Below are positions 23,974 through 36,400 of a stretch of 64,000 nt of DNA, one piece after another. The notes beneath the pieces are model-generated. The model worked only from the letters and a program-made list of their open reading frames with translations, made no database searches and had not been told where the DNA came from. The stretch spans positions 3,062,975 to 3,126,974 of the forward strand of contig NC_036457.1 of the NCBI RefSeq assembly GCF_002775205.1. The letters run 5' to 3'. The stretch is from Xiphophorus maculatus (Eukaryota > Chordata > Actinopteri > Cyprinodontiformes > Poeciliidae). Position 1 is the stretch's first letter; the number at the start of each line of letters is the position of its first letter. The position numbers and the translations under genes were made by a program.

Positions 23974-25050
23974 TTTTATAATGAGACTTTAATAATACTT
24001 TTGTGTTAAATTAGTAACATGTAAGTTCCAGATGTTGGTGGTTCTGAGTGACTCTTGTATCTTGCTTTGTTTTAAAATGCATTGGATAATTTTGTCTGAC
24101 ATTTGTTTTTATCAGTTTCCTGTATTTTATCAGCTGCATCAATAAAATAGTTTGTTGTCGTTACATGGGTATTACAGTCACTAATGTATACTTCTGTAGG
24201 TTTGTAGATATCTGAAAGCTGAGTATAATAAATAGAAGCTAAAGAGAAGCATTAGATTATTACACTCAGATGACACATTTACTACTTCCTGTTTAACAGC
24301 CATCAAGCGGCCGAGTCACACTTACCGCTCCCTGGAGTTACCAGAAGTACTAATGTTTTATTTCTTCCTTTCTTTCTTCTTTTGCACCATATGATCATGC
24401 TCTACTTAATTTTATGTAACTTCATCACTTCTCTAGTTCAGCTGCAGGTTTATGAAGTTATTGAAACGAGAAAAATCATCAGAATTTGCAATATAACACA
24501 TTTCTGAGAAACAAACTTATTTACTCAGCTGCATGTTTGAAAACACAACATATTAGTCATTATTTTAATTGCTATATTTTGTAATTAATAAATTTACTCC
24601 TTATTTTGTCATAGTCACATTTTCAAGAATAATTCATCCAGTAGGAGGCGCTGTTGAGTAAGATATTAATATACCTACAGTTTCAAATGTTCTGGTTTGA
24701 GACTTGGGTCCATCTTACTTTCATTAAATGGGCCAGAAGTTGAGTTGAATTCACCTTCTGGTTCTATCAGGTTCTGTTCACAACAAAGCTGTCATCAGTG
24801 TGCGATGTGTCCACTTCTCTTTCTGTGGCTCTTCTAGTCTCTCTGTATCTATGCTATAATCTGCTGTTGATGCTTTAAGCTCAGCTTCAGCCTGAGAACT
24901 TCCTGTTTGTCGCCGCCCAGTGACGAGATCCTGCTGACCAGAAGTTGCTTGTTGTCTTGGTCACATGGTAGAATGTGAACGGCATGACGACTATTAAAAA
25001 ACCAACTATGATGAAAGCAGGAAATGCATTAGTTGACTCACAGATTGAAC
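23974..25050 (+). repeat. Duplicated downstream flank, copy 2 (after receptor B)
   Basis: Counterpart of 18340-20050, lacking about 600 bases after the phrase GAGTAAGATATTAATAT near 24655-24672. It ends where the retroposon fragment at 25054 begins. Confidence 0.85.
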
Positions 25051-25053
25051 ATC

Positions 25054-25131
25054 CATCCCTCCATTTTCTTCGTCTTTATCCAGGGTCGGGTCGCGGGGAT
25101 AGTAGATTCAGAAGGGAGGCCCAGACTTCCC
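25054..25131. mobile_element. Second, shorter copy of the CATC-tailed retroposon fragment
   Basis: Reads ATCCATCCCTCCATTTTCTT, then GGTCGGGTCGCGGGGATAGT, then CCCAGACTTCCCTCT, matching the first part of the element at 12934. It sits exactly at the joint between the downstream-flank repeat and the upstream-block repeat, replacing about 640 bases present at 20050-20690. Confidence 0.65.
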
Positions 25132-25134
25132 TCT

Positions 25135-26925
25135 GTTTCTGATGCGCTTTGTGGTTGAACACAATGTTCACAAAAAGGCATTAAGATGCATTTTATCCTG
25201 TTCAGATCTTCTTAGCAAAGTAAAATATGAATGTGAGAGTTAAAATGTCTAATTTTAGCTCAGACATTCATCTGAGAACTGAAGAGGGAAGTGCTTTGAT
25301 GAGAATGTGGGCAGCAGCAGAGAGCTGCTGGTTTTCACAGCAACAAGCATCAAAAACCTAAAACTATTTTTAAACAACAATAAGAAAACTTCATATCTTG
25401 ATCTTTCACATTGTTAAGATTAAGTGAGTCTCATGCTGTTCTCTAGTAAAAGTTGACTCATGCTGAGAAGAAGTAATGACCGCTAATGATGTTTCAGACA
25501 TTAGTGAGAGAGATATGCATCAACCACTGTTATGATGGAAAATTCATAATTGATCATCTGAATGCTTTTTTGAGACCTTGAAACATTTAAGTGTTCTGAA
25601 ATCTTTACCACAGTCATTTCCATGCATCTGCTGTTAAAAAAGTTTCCAATTCTTTCCAATTCGTTAAAACGTTTAGTTTTAACGGCAGAGAGGGAATGCC
25701 ATGAATCGAGGGAAAGTATTTATTGCGATGTTGAATCCTGCTGGCTGAATGTGGCTGTGGCTTAAAAGTGCTTTGAGTTGTTGGTAAAACCTGAAATGTG
25801 TGGATATGTGACTGATGTTCGATGGCTTATAAAGATGCAGTTAAATATGAGGCAACAATTTGAGTAGTGTGTGTAATAATCCAGTTTATCTGTTACAAAT
25901 GATGATTTTCATATTAAGTATCATCACAATGAGAGTGAAAGTCTTAAAGACTCTTAACCCAACATACTGACCAACCTGTTGCGCTCAGGTTTAAGAAAAA
26001 AAAGTGATCTGGTTTCTGAATGCATTTTGTCTTTTGAGATGTAAAACGGAAAAAGTTTCGCATGGGAAACTTTTAAAAGCTCTGAAGGTTTTACCACAAT
26101 GATGATGCAATAAATGACCAAATTACATACTACTTATTTCCTAACATAATGAGTATGTGAGAAAGTAACACCTCTTTTATCACGGAAGTACAGACGACCT
26201 TCAATAGTTGCCAGTGTCGGTTTAGTTCATTAGAACAAGAAAGACGGAAGCATCAAGGAGCAATGGCTGAACTAAAATGGATTAAAGTTCATTTATTTCT
26301 GTTCCTGGGGCTTCAGTTTACTGGTAAGAACATAAAGAAATATTTAAATGGCTCAGAAAATATAGCTGCTCATAATCATAACAAGGAAACGTTTTATTTA
26401 TAATGCTACCACAAGTCAGTCATTTTCTGTCATTGAACATCTGAAATATGTCTGCAAGCTTCCAGTTAAATTGAATGATCTTGAAATGTTCAAGTTTGTG
26501 TATTTATGTATTTTTTACTGTCTGTTTTTGTCAACAGTGTGCACAATAACTAGATCATCTGTTTTCATAAGATCTGGGGATGATACAGTTTTGTCTTGCC
26601 AACATGTGATAAGTGGTCAGATAAACTGTAATGGTACCGCATGGCTCTATAGTAACACCAGCGGCTCAGTAGAACTGGTTACACTGGGAAAGGTTAAAAA
26701 TGTTCAGAGTAAATCTAACAGACTGAGTGTTGCAGCAAACTGTTCTCTGGTAATGAGGAACATCACAGTGAAGGATGCTGGTTATTATGAATGCCAACAA
26801 TATAAATCTGAAGCTGAACCCAGTAAACACATTCTGGTTCATCATTCTGGAGTTTCTCTGTCTGTTGTTCACAGTGAGTATGAATATGAAGTTATTTTTC
26901 TCTTCTACACTTTATCACTGTTGTA
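25135..26925 (+). repeat. Duplicated block, copy 2 (upstream region to Ig1 of receptor C)
   Basis: Counterpart of 20690-22150, with an additional segment at 25349-25690. Homology stops abruptly at about 26925, 52 bases into intron 2. Confidence 0.85.
26184..26190 (+). promoter_or_regulatory. ETS-type GGAAGTA site upstream of receptor C
   Basis: GGAAGT 79 bp before the start codon, in the same context (TCACGGAAGTACAGACG) as in receptor B. Confidence 0.4.
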
Positions 26926-29900
26926 ACTGCTTTACCACAGAATACTTAATTTTCAAAAGTATGAACTTAATAGTAATTATAGTGACATATGTTGTTGCGC
27001 AACATCCCCCTCCCCCCTTCTTTCTCTACTCTCTCTCTCTCTACTTCCTCTTCTGAGAGGTAAGATGTGCTACCAGCTCTCTGTCTAACGGGTTAATTGA
27101 GTTTCCTGAATCTGCTGGGATGTATCCTGTCCAGAACTGAAGTAAACTCTGTTTAAAGCTGGTCTCCAGAAAAGACTCATCTGGTTTCTGACGGCCTACA
27201 TCCAGGTGTCCCAACCTTCCTAACCCTGTGAATCAGCCAGACTGATCAGCCTGCAGCCAGCTAGTTTCACAGAGCTCACCTGTTAACTGTCGCTCCTTCT
27301 CTAAATTACAACTTGCTCGTTACTGAACCAGGTTGGTTTTAGTGACTCGTTCGAGTCCAAAGGATGTTGTTTTACATGTAGTTTTTGGGCTAAAAGCAAT
27401 CTATAAAACATTTTCCAGCTCTTCCTCTCCAGAATCAAACATCAGAGCTATTTTACAACCATCAAAGAACTTTAAGGTGACTCATTAACTGAATGTTCAC
27501 AAAACCTTTGAGAGAGACGGACGGAGTTTGGCGTTTCAAGAAACCAGAACTGGCCTGATGATGAAGAAGGTGTTGCAGCAGGAAGAGGAAGTTGATCGAT
27601 GAAGGCAGGGATCTCTGTAGGTCTGATGAGTTTCTTCTCCGCATGGATGGTGAGGTCACACAGGACTTGGTGCTGGCAGGAAGAGTAGTGACTTAGAGCG
27701 GCAGGTCTCGGCTCTGAAGCTCCCTCCATCTTGTCTCACAATCTTCCTGGTCTGTTGAGATGTAGACAAGCCGACCTCATGGAAGGAAGGCACCAGTTCT
27801 TTGTCTTTGCCTTTATTTTCATCTTTGTCTTTGGGGTCTGAACCCAGCTGATGAGAGAAGTGCGATTTGAAGCCACAGGTTGTGGGCCTGACGGGTTGGT
27901 CCCCATGCGCAGGACAGTCTTCGGCTCTGTGGCCCCGGCTCTTCTTCAGCTGCAGAGTTCTTTGTCCATCTCGATCTTGGCTCGAAGCTGCCTGGAGGAT
28001 CCAACCAAAGGTTCCTCTTTTGCACCCACCTTTTATAGGGTTTATCCACCTTTTGGTGGGTTCGCATTGGCTAGCCCTGATGTTGTGCTTGTTTCATTGG
28101 CTGTCTGCTCAGACAGATGATCTCATATTCATCACTGTCTTATAGACATTATGTCCTGATGTCTGTGCTAATGTCTCAGGGTTGCTCAACCTCCTATGTC
28201 CGTTGCCTGCACAACCTTTTCTTTGAAAAGTTTAAGTTGTCCAACAATCTGCTTCCAAATAAGACGTTGATCATCTCTGCTCTCCTGTTAGTTTCCCTTT
28301 TTCCCCTAACCTTTCACCTTTCACCTACCATCTATCTCCAATATATCAGTGATTGCAGTTACACCTTTTTACACCATTTCAATTTCTATGTCAAAATTAC
28401 ATTTATAACTTCTTTAGCTTCTCTGATTTAGCATTCATTTATAATTTTATAACCATAACTTATTAGTTACTCTTATTATAATCCTAATGTGAGTTATTAC
28501 AGATGTTTTCTGAAAAGAAACCAAGAATAATCCATGATTCTAATTATTTGACACCAAAGTTACAGTTACATGTTTTACTTGTAAGTATACCAACAAATGT
28601 AAGTGTAAGTATTCTTACAAATAAACCAATAATAATATAAGTATTTTACTTTGAATCTTATCCAATTACTCAAAATGTTTAGACTTTATTCTTTAAAATT
28701 TTCATGTTTTGAAATAAGGAATAGTCTCAACTATTTTTATAAATCTGCAGGCTGGAAACTTACTTCCTCATTTTTTGGAAAACCTGCTCTTCCTGTTTCA
28801 TGACTCTCCATGTCTGACTATGATTTCTTATGATTAGATAGAAAAAAGAAGTAGAATTAAAGCAAAGTCTGCAGGAGACAAAAGCAACACACACAACCAG
28901 ATGGATTTTATTGACGTCTAAGTCTACTGTTGGGCCTAGATGTCACTTGTGTGATTAACTTTAAAGATAACTTTATTTATTGTTACTGTTAAGCTAAAAT
29001 CTTCAGCATTGGGAAGTGAGATGTTCTCGGGTTTCCTTGACACATATTTTCTATAATTTGTATAAAATTTATCTTCCAATATCTTATTTCTTGACCAGTG
29101 AGTGAGCAGAAGGTTACAGATGTGGTGACATTAACCTGCTCTGTGGAGACGCGTGGTCAGTGTGAATACAGAGTGAAATGGCTGACTGACTGTTCTACTG
29201 GGAATATCGCTTCGATCAACTGTACAACACAACACTCTGGCTGCTCTGCTGCAGTTTGTTTTCTGGATCTTTCCTACACACAGAGGTGTGAGTTCCAGTG
29301 TGAAGTCACAGACGGTGAAACCAAACAGATCTTCAACTTCAACCATCAGTCCACAGAAGATAAATCAGGTGAGAAAAGTTTTTGCTTCAGGCTGATTAAA
29401 ATTATTAGAAATATCTATTCTTCTGGAATTTCTGGTTTGGGTTTGCATGTATTATTTTTTTCATGCAGAGTGAAAACATGAACCTAAAAGCTTCTTGGTT
29501 TTGTTTGTGTGCAGGTAAAACTACATGTAACCCAACAAGAAAAACTGAAGATGCCACATCAGTTTTGCCTACGAGAAATTCTTTGTCCAGTGAAGGTAAT
29601 GATGTTGGATGTTACTGTGAAACTTAAGGTTGTAAGTTTATTTATTTCTGTCTATATGTTTGTCACTCAAACTGCATGGAGTAAATGTTTGGGGGGAAAG
29701 TTCCCTGACTCATTAGTATCTTTACCAAATAGTTTTTAATGACCTAATCTCTTGTATGGTTATCAAACCAAATCCAAATGATTTTGTATTGATGGATCCA
29801 TTGGAAGCAAAACCAAAAAAACATGCAAAAGGAGAGAGGAAGAGTTTCTGGAGGGACAATGTTAGTATCAAGCTTTTGTAGGCCGGAGACAGAAACAGGA

Positions 29901-30621
29901 AATTTTATGCGCCCCAAATGATATATTTACTGAAATAACCATGAAATAAAATGGAAGTTTTATTAAGTTATTTTAAGGCTTTCTGCTTGTTTACATGTGA
30001 AGATGCTGCATCTTAGTTTGATTTTAAACCTAATATCATTGCTGCAAACTGTTCTATCAGAAATCATTGGAATTAATGATGTGGACTATTTTAGATTTCT
30101 TTTTAGAGTTTGATGATGTGAAAATTAACAAATGTGAAATATGAAGTGACAGTAAACTGATATTTGTTTTTTATTTTCAGGAATAAAGATCATCATCTTC
30201 TCTCTGGGTTTAGTGGCACTTTCAGGATCTGTTCTGTTCGTTCACATCTGGATAAGAATCAAAGGTAAATACTAAAGATCTGACAGATTTCACTTACAAT
30301 TCAATTAAAATTTACCATCCTTTTTTTGTTTTAGGAAACAAAACATGGACTGTAAGAAACAAAGTAAGTTAAAGTTGGATATTCAATGATTTACGCCTGT
30401 TTTTGTGGACAAACATTTTTTTTTGTTAAATTTTGTATAAATGTTTATCTTTGAGGATATTTGTCAGATAAAGCTGGGTTTCCTTAAAGGTCCTTTGTTT
30501 ATATTGTTGTTGCCTGATGTTCATTTTTTCCTTCATTCATTGTCAACTAAATGGTTTTATCTCAAGAGAAATGTTTGTTTTTTATTTGCAGAGTGGTGAT
30601 GATGAAGAAGATGAACTGTAA
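26263..30621 (+). CDS. Ig-superfamily receptor C (two Ig domains, TM, acidic tail without tyrosine; 296 aa)
   Basis: Seven exons: 26263-26323 signal peptide; 26538-26873 Ig1; 29099-29368 Ig2; 29515-29595 stalk; 30181-30264 transmembrane; 30335-30363; 30592-30621 (TAA). All phases join. The first two exons are almost the same as in B, and Ig2 is close to A and B. The membrane exon (IIIFSLGLVALSGSVLFVHI) and tail are of another kind. The tail is about 22 residues, ends SGDDEEDEL and contains no tyrosine, so there is no ITIM or ITAM. No basic residue lies in the core of the membrane segment, so pairing with an ITAM adaptor is not obvious. Intron 2 carries an insertion of about 2.1 kb. AATAAA is at 31116. 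It could be a decoy or adhesion form, or may not be functional. Confidence 0.8.
26926..29046. mobile_element. Insertion of about 2.1 kb in intron 2 of receptor C
   Basis: Intron 2 of B is 159 bp and its sequence is continuous. In C the matching sequence stops at about 26925 and resumes at about 29047. The inserted DNA has a pyrimidine tract (27008-27050), a phrase near 27135-27190 resembling the R/U5 part of an LTR (AGTAAACTCTGTTTAAAGCT), and on the minus strand a promoter-like group (see 28031-28100) with AATAAA at plus 27812-27817. No reverse-transcriptase frame was found. A non-coding LTR-derived insert is the best guess. Its ends are not resolved. Confidence 0.5.
28031..28100 (-). promoter_or_regulatory. 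Minus-strand CCAAT-CCAAT-TATA cluster
   Basis: On the minus strand CCAAT occurs at 28096-28100 and 28066-28070, followed by TATAAAA at 28031-28037. AATAAA follows about 215 bases downstream (27812-27817). The order and spacing match a retroviral-type U3-R unit or a compact promoter pointing against receptor C. Confidence 0.4.
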
Positions 30622-33380
30622 AAACCCTTGAGACTGTTTGGTTTATGTCAGAATCCATTCATGAATATTACCCAGTCCTCAATATATTAAGACCCAAACT
30701 GTTAGGCTGCAGACATTTTCATTAGTATTGATTTTATATGATAGTTAGATTATTTGCACACAAGAGGGCAGCAGAGAGCCGGAAGTAGTGAATCTTGTCA
30801 CCTTGTTTTCAGGAAGAGGTTTGGTTAATGTCAGACAGAAACCTGTTAACTGTCGTTTTGCTTCAGTTTGTAACCAGAGATGCTATCAATATGTATGTTT
30901 TGCTAATTCTTTGCAAAAATATTAAGATTAATGTGGATTTATTATTATTTTTCTTTACATTTTATTTATTCTAAAATGTTGCTTGTATAAATATTTGTTA
31001 TAAGATGTATTAAAAACTGCACATTTAACTTTTTTTTAGTAAAATTTGCTTTAAAAAGCAAGACATTGAATTCATTTTATGCTAATTGTTTATAATTGCT
31101 AATTTTATGCTGTTGAATAAAGTTATCAGCATATGACTCATAATCCAAGCAAAGAAAATAAAGACAAACTAAGTAGAGCTGTTCTGTGTTTGTCATGACT
31201 TGTTGAGTTTAGAGAAAATAATTACACACTTTCAGGTATTTTCAAACTTCACCTGGCTGTGAAATGTTTTTTAAATTAATTTTAATTTTTTATCATGAAT
31301 AATTTCAACACTTTTTCACTTCAAACACTGATCATGTACGATTTAACAGAAAAATGAAAACTATTCAAAACTAAAGAAATTAAACTGCATCAATGTAAAT
31401 ACCCAAAACTAATAAATTTGTATTTTTAGAAAATGTGTATTTAATGTAGCAGCTTTAGTGTTGCATAATAAACTGATATGTACAATAAGAACTAATTTGT
31501 ATGTTTTCATAACATACAAATTAGTGGGAATTGAAATGAATCCATCTTTATTGCACTTCATTTTATTGACCACTAGATGTCTCACTGGAGCACCGTGTCT
31601 CTAAAGCTTCTAATAAACATTTTTTTTTTTGCATCGGAGCTTCAATAAAACTTCAACCAACCATAACTAAAAGCTTCTTTGACTGGTTGGAGAAAGGGAG
31701 CTGTCAGTGTGGAAACTGTGGAAAGTTCTGACTCTAAAAATGTTGAATTTAGTAGCTTTTTGTAGGACTATTAAATTCATGTTATATTATTGCCTGTAAC
31801 TTTAAAATAAGAGGATGACCATCAGTTTTGAAACAGTCTGTCTCGTGTGTTGTAGTTAAACCTCCAGATGTCTGTTTTAATTTTTCATCAAACACTTCCT
31901 CTTTAGTGGAGGTCTCTTCCTCTTTTTACGACTTCTAACCTCAGAATGCAACAGTAAACATTGTTGAATTTACATTTCCGTTATTTTTTGGTCAAAAGAC
32001 AAGTTGTTCTGTCTTCAGCTTTCATTGTTGTGTCACTTCTGACCTCCTTAACACTGTCTTGGTCTAAATTAATTAGATCAAACATCTTAATTAGATAAAT
32101 CCGACATATGATCTAAGTAGTTGAGTAATTTATTCTCCTTGAAGATCCTGGTCAGAACTGGAATCGGTCCATTGCTGTTTCCACTGCTAACACAAAACTG
32201 TGCAACTACACACAAGGAAAAACTCATCATGTTTACAGATGATTCTGCTGTTATGGTTCTTATTCATGGGAATAATCAGTTTGATTTCCTGTTGTAGGTT
32301 TAAGACACGCTAAGCTAGAAAGCGCTAACTTCCTGTGTTATTAACTCAGCGCCTGTTTCAAATGCTTCCTGTTTACTGATCAAAATGTTTTAGATTAAAT
32401 AAGAATAATACTCTGATTTCTCAGAAATACGTTTTTATTGTTTGTGACATGTTTGGTTAGTGTTTGGATTATGTTTCATCTATAACACAAATTCTGTGTT
32501 TTTAAATCAACATAAACACAGAAGAAGAAAAGAACGGTGCTGCATCTAATAGTCAACGCTTATTTATTCACTTCCTGTTAGACGTCCTGTTCAGTTATCA
32601 AAAAATCAACCCCTTGGAGTTGTGATAAGACATTTGAGGTCTTAGATTGTCACGTATAATATGATCAGTGAAAAGCATTTCAACAGGATGTTGATTAGGG
32701 AGAGTCTCTGCTCAGCAGCAGAAACATTTTTTTTGATCACAATTGGCACCGAAATAAAAGCAGAATACAAGATTTAAAAATCTTCCTTCTCTGTTTTCAT
32801 TAGTAACTTGATTTTCAGTTTACAGGAAATTCAAGGATGCAAAAGCAGTCGACAGGCCAAGATTAATGAAATTAAATAAGAAACTGACGGTGTGATCAGA
32901 ATTTTGATCCTCTAGTTTTGCGTGTATTTAAGCCAAACTTAGAAAAGAAGAACTGTGTAGCATCTGATATTTTTCTACTCAAACAGTCTTTACATCTTTA
33001 TTCAGTTCCTCTTTTTCTTAAAGAAACATCAAACACACCACAGTCAAAGATGTTGATTTGCACTGCTGGATACAGCCTGCTACAATTTATTATTTTTACA
33101 GCATCATTAAGTGATGCTGTAAAATCCTACTTAGATCATATGTAGGATTTATTCCCTGCTTTTCCATTTCTTACCAAAATACTTTTAGCATTTTATAATC
33201 TAAACAGTTTAAATCCTAATAGCTTAAAATTTTAATGATTAATATTGAAAATTTATCATGTGCATATATATTTAAATAAACCTGCTCCTCTATTTTATCT
33301 AACTAAAATTCTCTTTTATTTTTCTGCCTAAAAATAAAACGATAAAACCATTCAGTCGGCATAAGGAAGTGGTGAGTGTC
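30622..33380. other. Intergenic, between receptors C and D
   Basis: No exon recognised. It contains the poly(A) signal of C (31116). At about 31899-31910 it contains, on the minus strand, AAAGAGGAAGTG, an exact PU.1-type ETS site, some 1.5 kb upstream of receptor D. Confidence 0.4.
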
Positions 33381-33381
33381 A

Positions 33382-33387
33382 GGAAGT
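33382..33387 (+). promoter_or_regulatory. ETS-type GGAAGT site upstream of receptor D
   Basis: GGAAGT 63 bp before the start codon. A second copy at 33364 forms the pair GGAAGTGGTGAG then AGGAAGTAG, repeated before relic F. Confidence 0.4.
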
Positions 33388-33444
33388 AGCTGCTGCATCT
33401 CTGTTGTCAGACTCAGATCTGTGGCTGAGAGCAACAGAAGCAGA

Positions 33445-36400
33445 ATGACTGAACTCGGATGGATTAAAACGTTTTTATTTCTGGTTCTGAAGCTCCAGGC
33501 TACAGGTAAGAGAATAAGATATATCTGATCAGCTCTGAAGCTGAAACCTTAAACATTCGTTCTGGTTTGTTGAGTTAATGACTGAAATGCTTCCAGATCC
33601 TGATGCACATGGCTTTATGTAAAACTACTGGATCTGTTCTATCTTTGCAGCAGTCACTGTAAACACTGCGTCTGTTTTAAAGAGAGCTGGAGATGACGTC
33701 GTGTTGTCCTGTCAGAATGTGGTGGAAGGTCAACAGAACTGTAACGGTACAACGTGGCTCTTGGGAGGGTCCAAAAGCACAGAGCTCTTAGCTCTGGTTG
33801 CGTTTGGACAGATTGAGGAAACCAGAACCAGAACCAGAACCAGTATAACTCCAAACTGTTCTCTAATTATAAAGAACATCACAGCTGAGGATGATGGACA
33901 GTATGAATGTCAACAGTATAAATCTGAAGGCTCAAAATATCTGCCTCATCGATCTGTGATTGATCTGTCTGTTATTACCAGTGAGCATTTTTATACGATA
34001 TTTCAATCTTTTTTCTGAAACTTCTTCACCATAGATAACAACAGTAGAAATGACAATTCTGTGAATATTTTTCCTACAGTGACTAAACACGTGGAGAACC
34101 AAACGGTCACATTAAGCTGCTGGGTTATGAAATATGGCTCCTGTAAACACAAAGTGAAGTGGCTTTTTAGTCATCAAGAAATGGAAAAGTGTAAAGTGAA
34201 GCCGTCTGAGAAGGATAAAAAGTGCTCTGCTACTGTGATCTGTCTGGAGTCTAACTCTGATAACTCATCATCGATGGATCAGTTATTTCAGTGTGAAGTG
34301 ACGGGTGCTTCTAAAAATGTTCAGCTGTTTTCCTTCAGTCAGCATTCATCAGGTGAGAAAACTCTAGAAAAAAGTAATTCAGTTGAATTTTATTAATAAA
34401 AAATTCACTCTTATGATGTGTGTTTTCACAATGACCAAATAACCTATAGGTTCTGGTTCTATGGTTGTTTTATCTTCTAACAAAAATAAGACAACAGACA
34501 GAAAACATAACATTATTTGAGTTTAATTACTTTCATTTGCTTTTAGGTGCAACAGCAGCGACACAAAAACCAACAACAACTGAAAACGGAAACACAATGA
34601 AGACCAGAACAGGAAGTGAGCATCTCATTAAACCGTGGAGAAAACGTTTTCATGCTTCATGCTGTAGATCTTTATCTAGAATGATTTCTTCTATTTGTGG
34701 TTTTATTTTTTTAATACTTTCAAATACCTTCAAAGTGTAGTTACTAAACAAATGCTTTTGAGTTATTTTCATATTCAAGATATTAGAGGAAAGCTCCAAA
34801 ATAAACAAATTGATAATACTTGAAAAAAAAGACAGTTTATGAATAATAGTAATCTGAATGTAAAGTGTTTAAACAACAATATTAATTATATTTATTTTGG
34901 TCATCAGTTGATCCCTAATTCCCCAAAATTTCTAAAATTTATGCTTTTATAAACTAATTTAAAACTAAATCGTTTGTAAGGATGTTTAATCTGTTTCCCA
35001 TTTCTGAAATTAACTTTAAAAATGAAAAGAGGCTCTAAAAGCATTTCCACATAAGCTTTTATTTATGCTTCCTTCTTCTTGTCAGGTACTCCATACATTG
35101 GTGTCGGTGTGGCGCTGGTCGTCATGGTGATAATCGCCACGGTTGTCATCAGATGGAGAGCTAAACGTGAGAACTCTGTTTGGACTTATATAAACAACTT
35201 TTTTCATCCTATCCATAAAATCTGCTGACTTTTTAAGTTTCTTTCTTAGGAAATGAAACACGACGGGATGAAAACGCTGTGAGTGAAAATAAGAAAATAT
35301 TTCCTCTGTGAGAAATAAAGATTTTATGAAATCTGAACTCAATAAGAAGCTGAGTCTCATGTTTATGCATGTAGGAGAAGCTTTTATACAATTTATAAAT
35401 CAATATAAAACAAATCTACTTTAGGATGAGATGTAATTGTCTATAAATAAAACTCATTATGTTTATAGATCCAAGTTAAAGTACCAAAAAATCCCATAAA
35501 GAGCCTTTTTAAGTGAATATTTAGAAACTCCAAGACTCAGACTCGCCTACATGAAGAAATGTGAGAAATATTTACTATACTGCAGTTATAAATGATTGAT
35601 GCGTCTCTGTTGTTTTCTTCGTGTTCAGGTTGATGCAGACGATGACGTTTCTTATGCCGCCATCAGACATCCCAAAACCAGCAGCGGCGAAGTTTTGGTA
35701 AGACAGTTGCTTTTTGTTTTCGCATTAATCGGTGAAAAACATTCTCAGAGAAACAGAGAGTGTTTATCTTGCCTTTATGAATTTGGCTGATAGGTAAATT
35801 AAGAAGATGAAGAAATACAGCTAGTATGAATAATAAGTTATAAAGTTAATATGTAGATTGTGTTCTCTGGGTTTGGCATCGTTTTGTGCTCTAAATGTAA
35901 CTTGAGGTTTTGTTCATGAGGGATGGAAGTATACAGCAGCAAATAGTCAATAAACAGGAGCTTCCTTTAATGCAGGCATTTAAGGTTTAAGGAAGGAAAA
36001 AGGTGAATTAAAGTAAAGTCCTTCTTTTACTGGTCTTAACTCTCAACCATGAAGCCTAGAAGCTAGAAATCATGACTGAAAAAAATACAATTCTGGATAA
36101 ACGTGGATGAAATTAGCTTCTCTCACAGACAAAACTGTCATACTGTAACCATGGAAACAGCAGTAAAAATATCAGGAGAGTAAACATCCATCCATCCATC
36201 CATTTTCTGTTCACCCTTGTCCCTAATGGGGTCGGGAGGGTTGCTGGTGCCCATCTCCAGCTACGTTCCGGGCGAGAGGCGGGGTTCACCCTGGACAGGT
36301 CGCCAGTCTGTCGCAGGGCAACACAGAGACATACAGGACAAACAACCAGGCACACACACACTCACACCTAGGGAGAATTTAGAGAAACCAATTGACCTGA

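Noticed and set aside
30592-30621. C-terminal EDEL of receptor C as an ER-retrieval signal
   Set aside because: KDEL-type signals act in the lumen. This end is predicted to be cytoplasmic.
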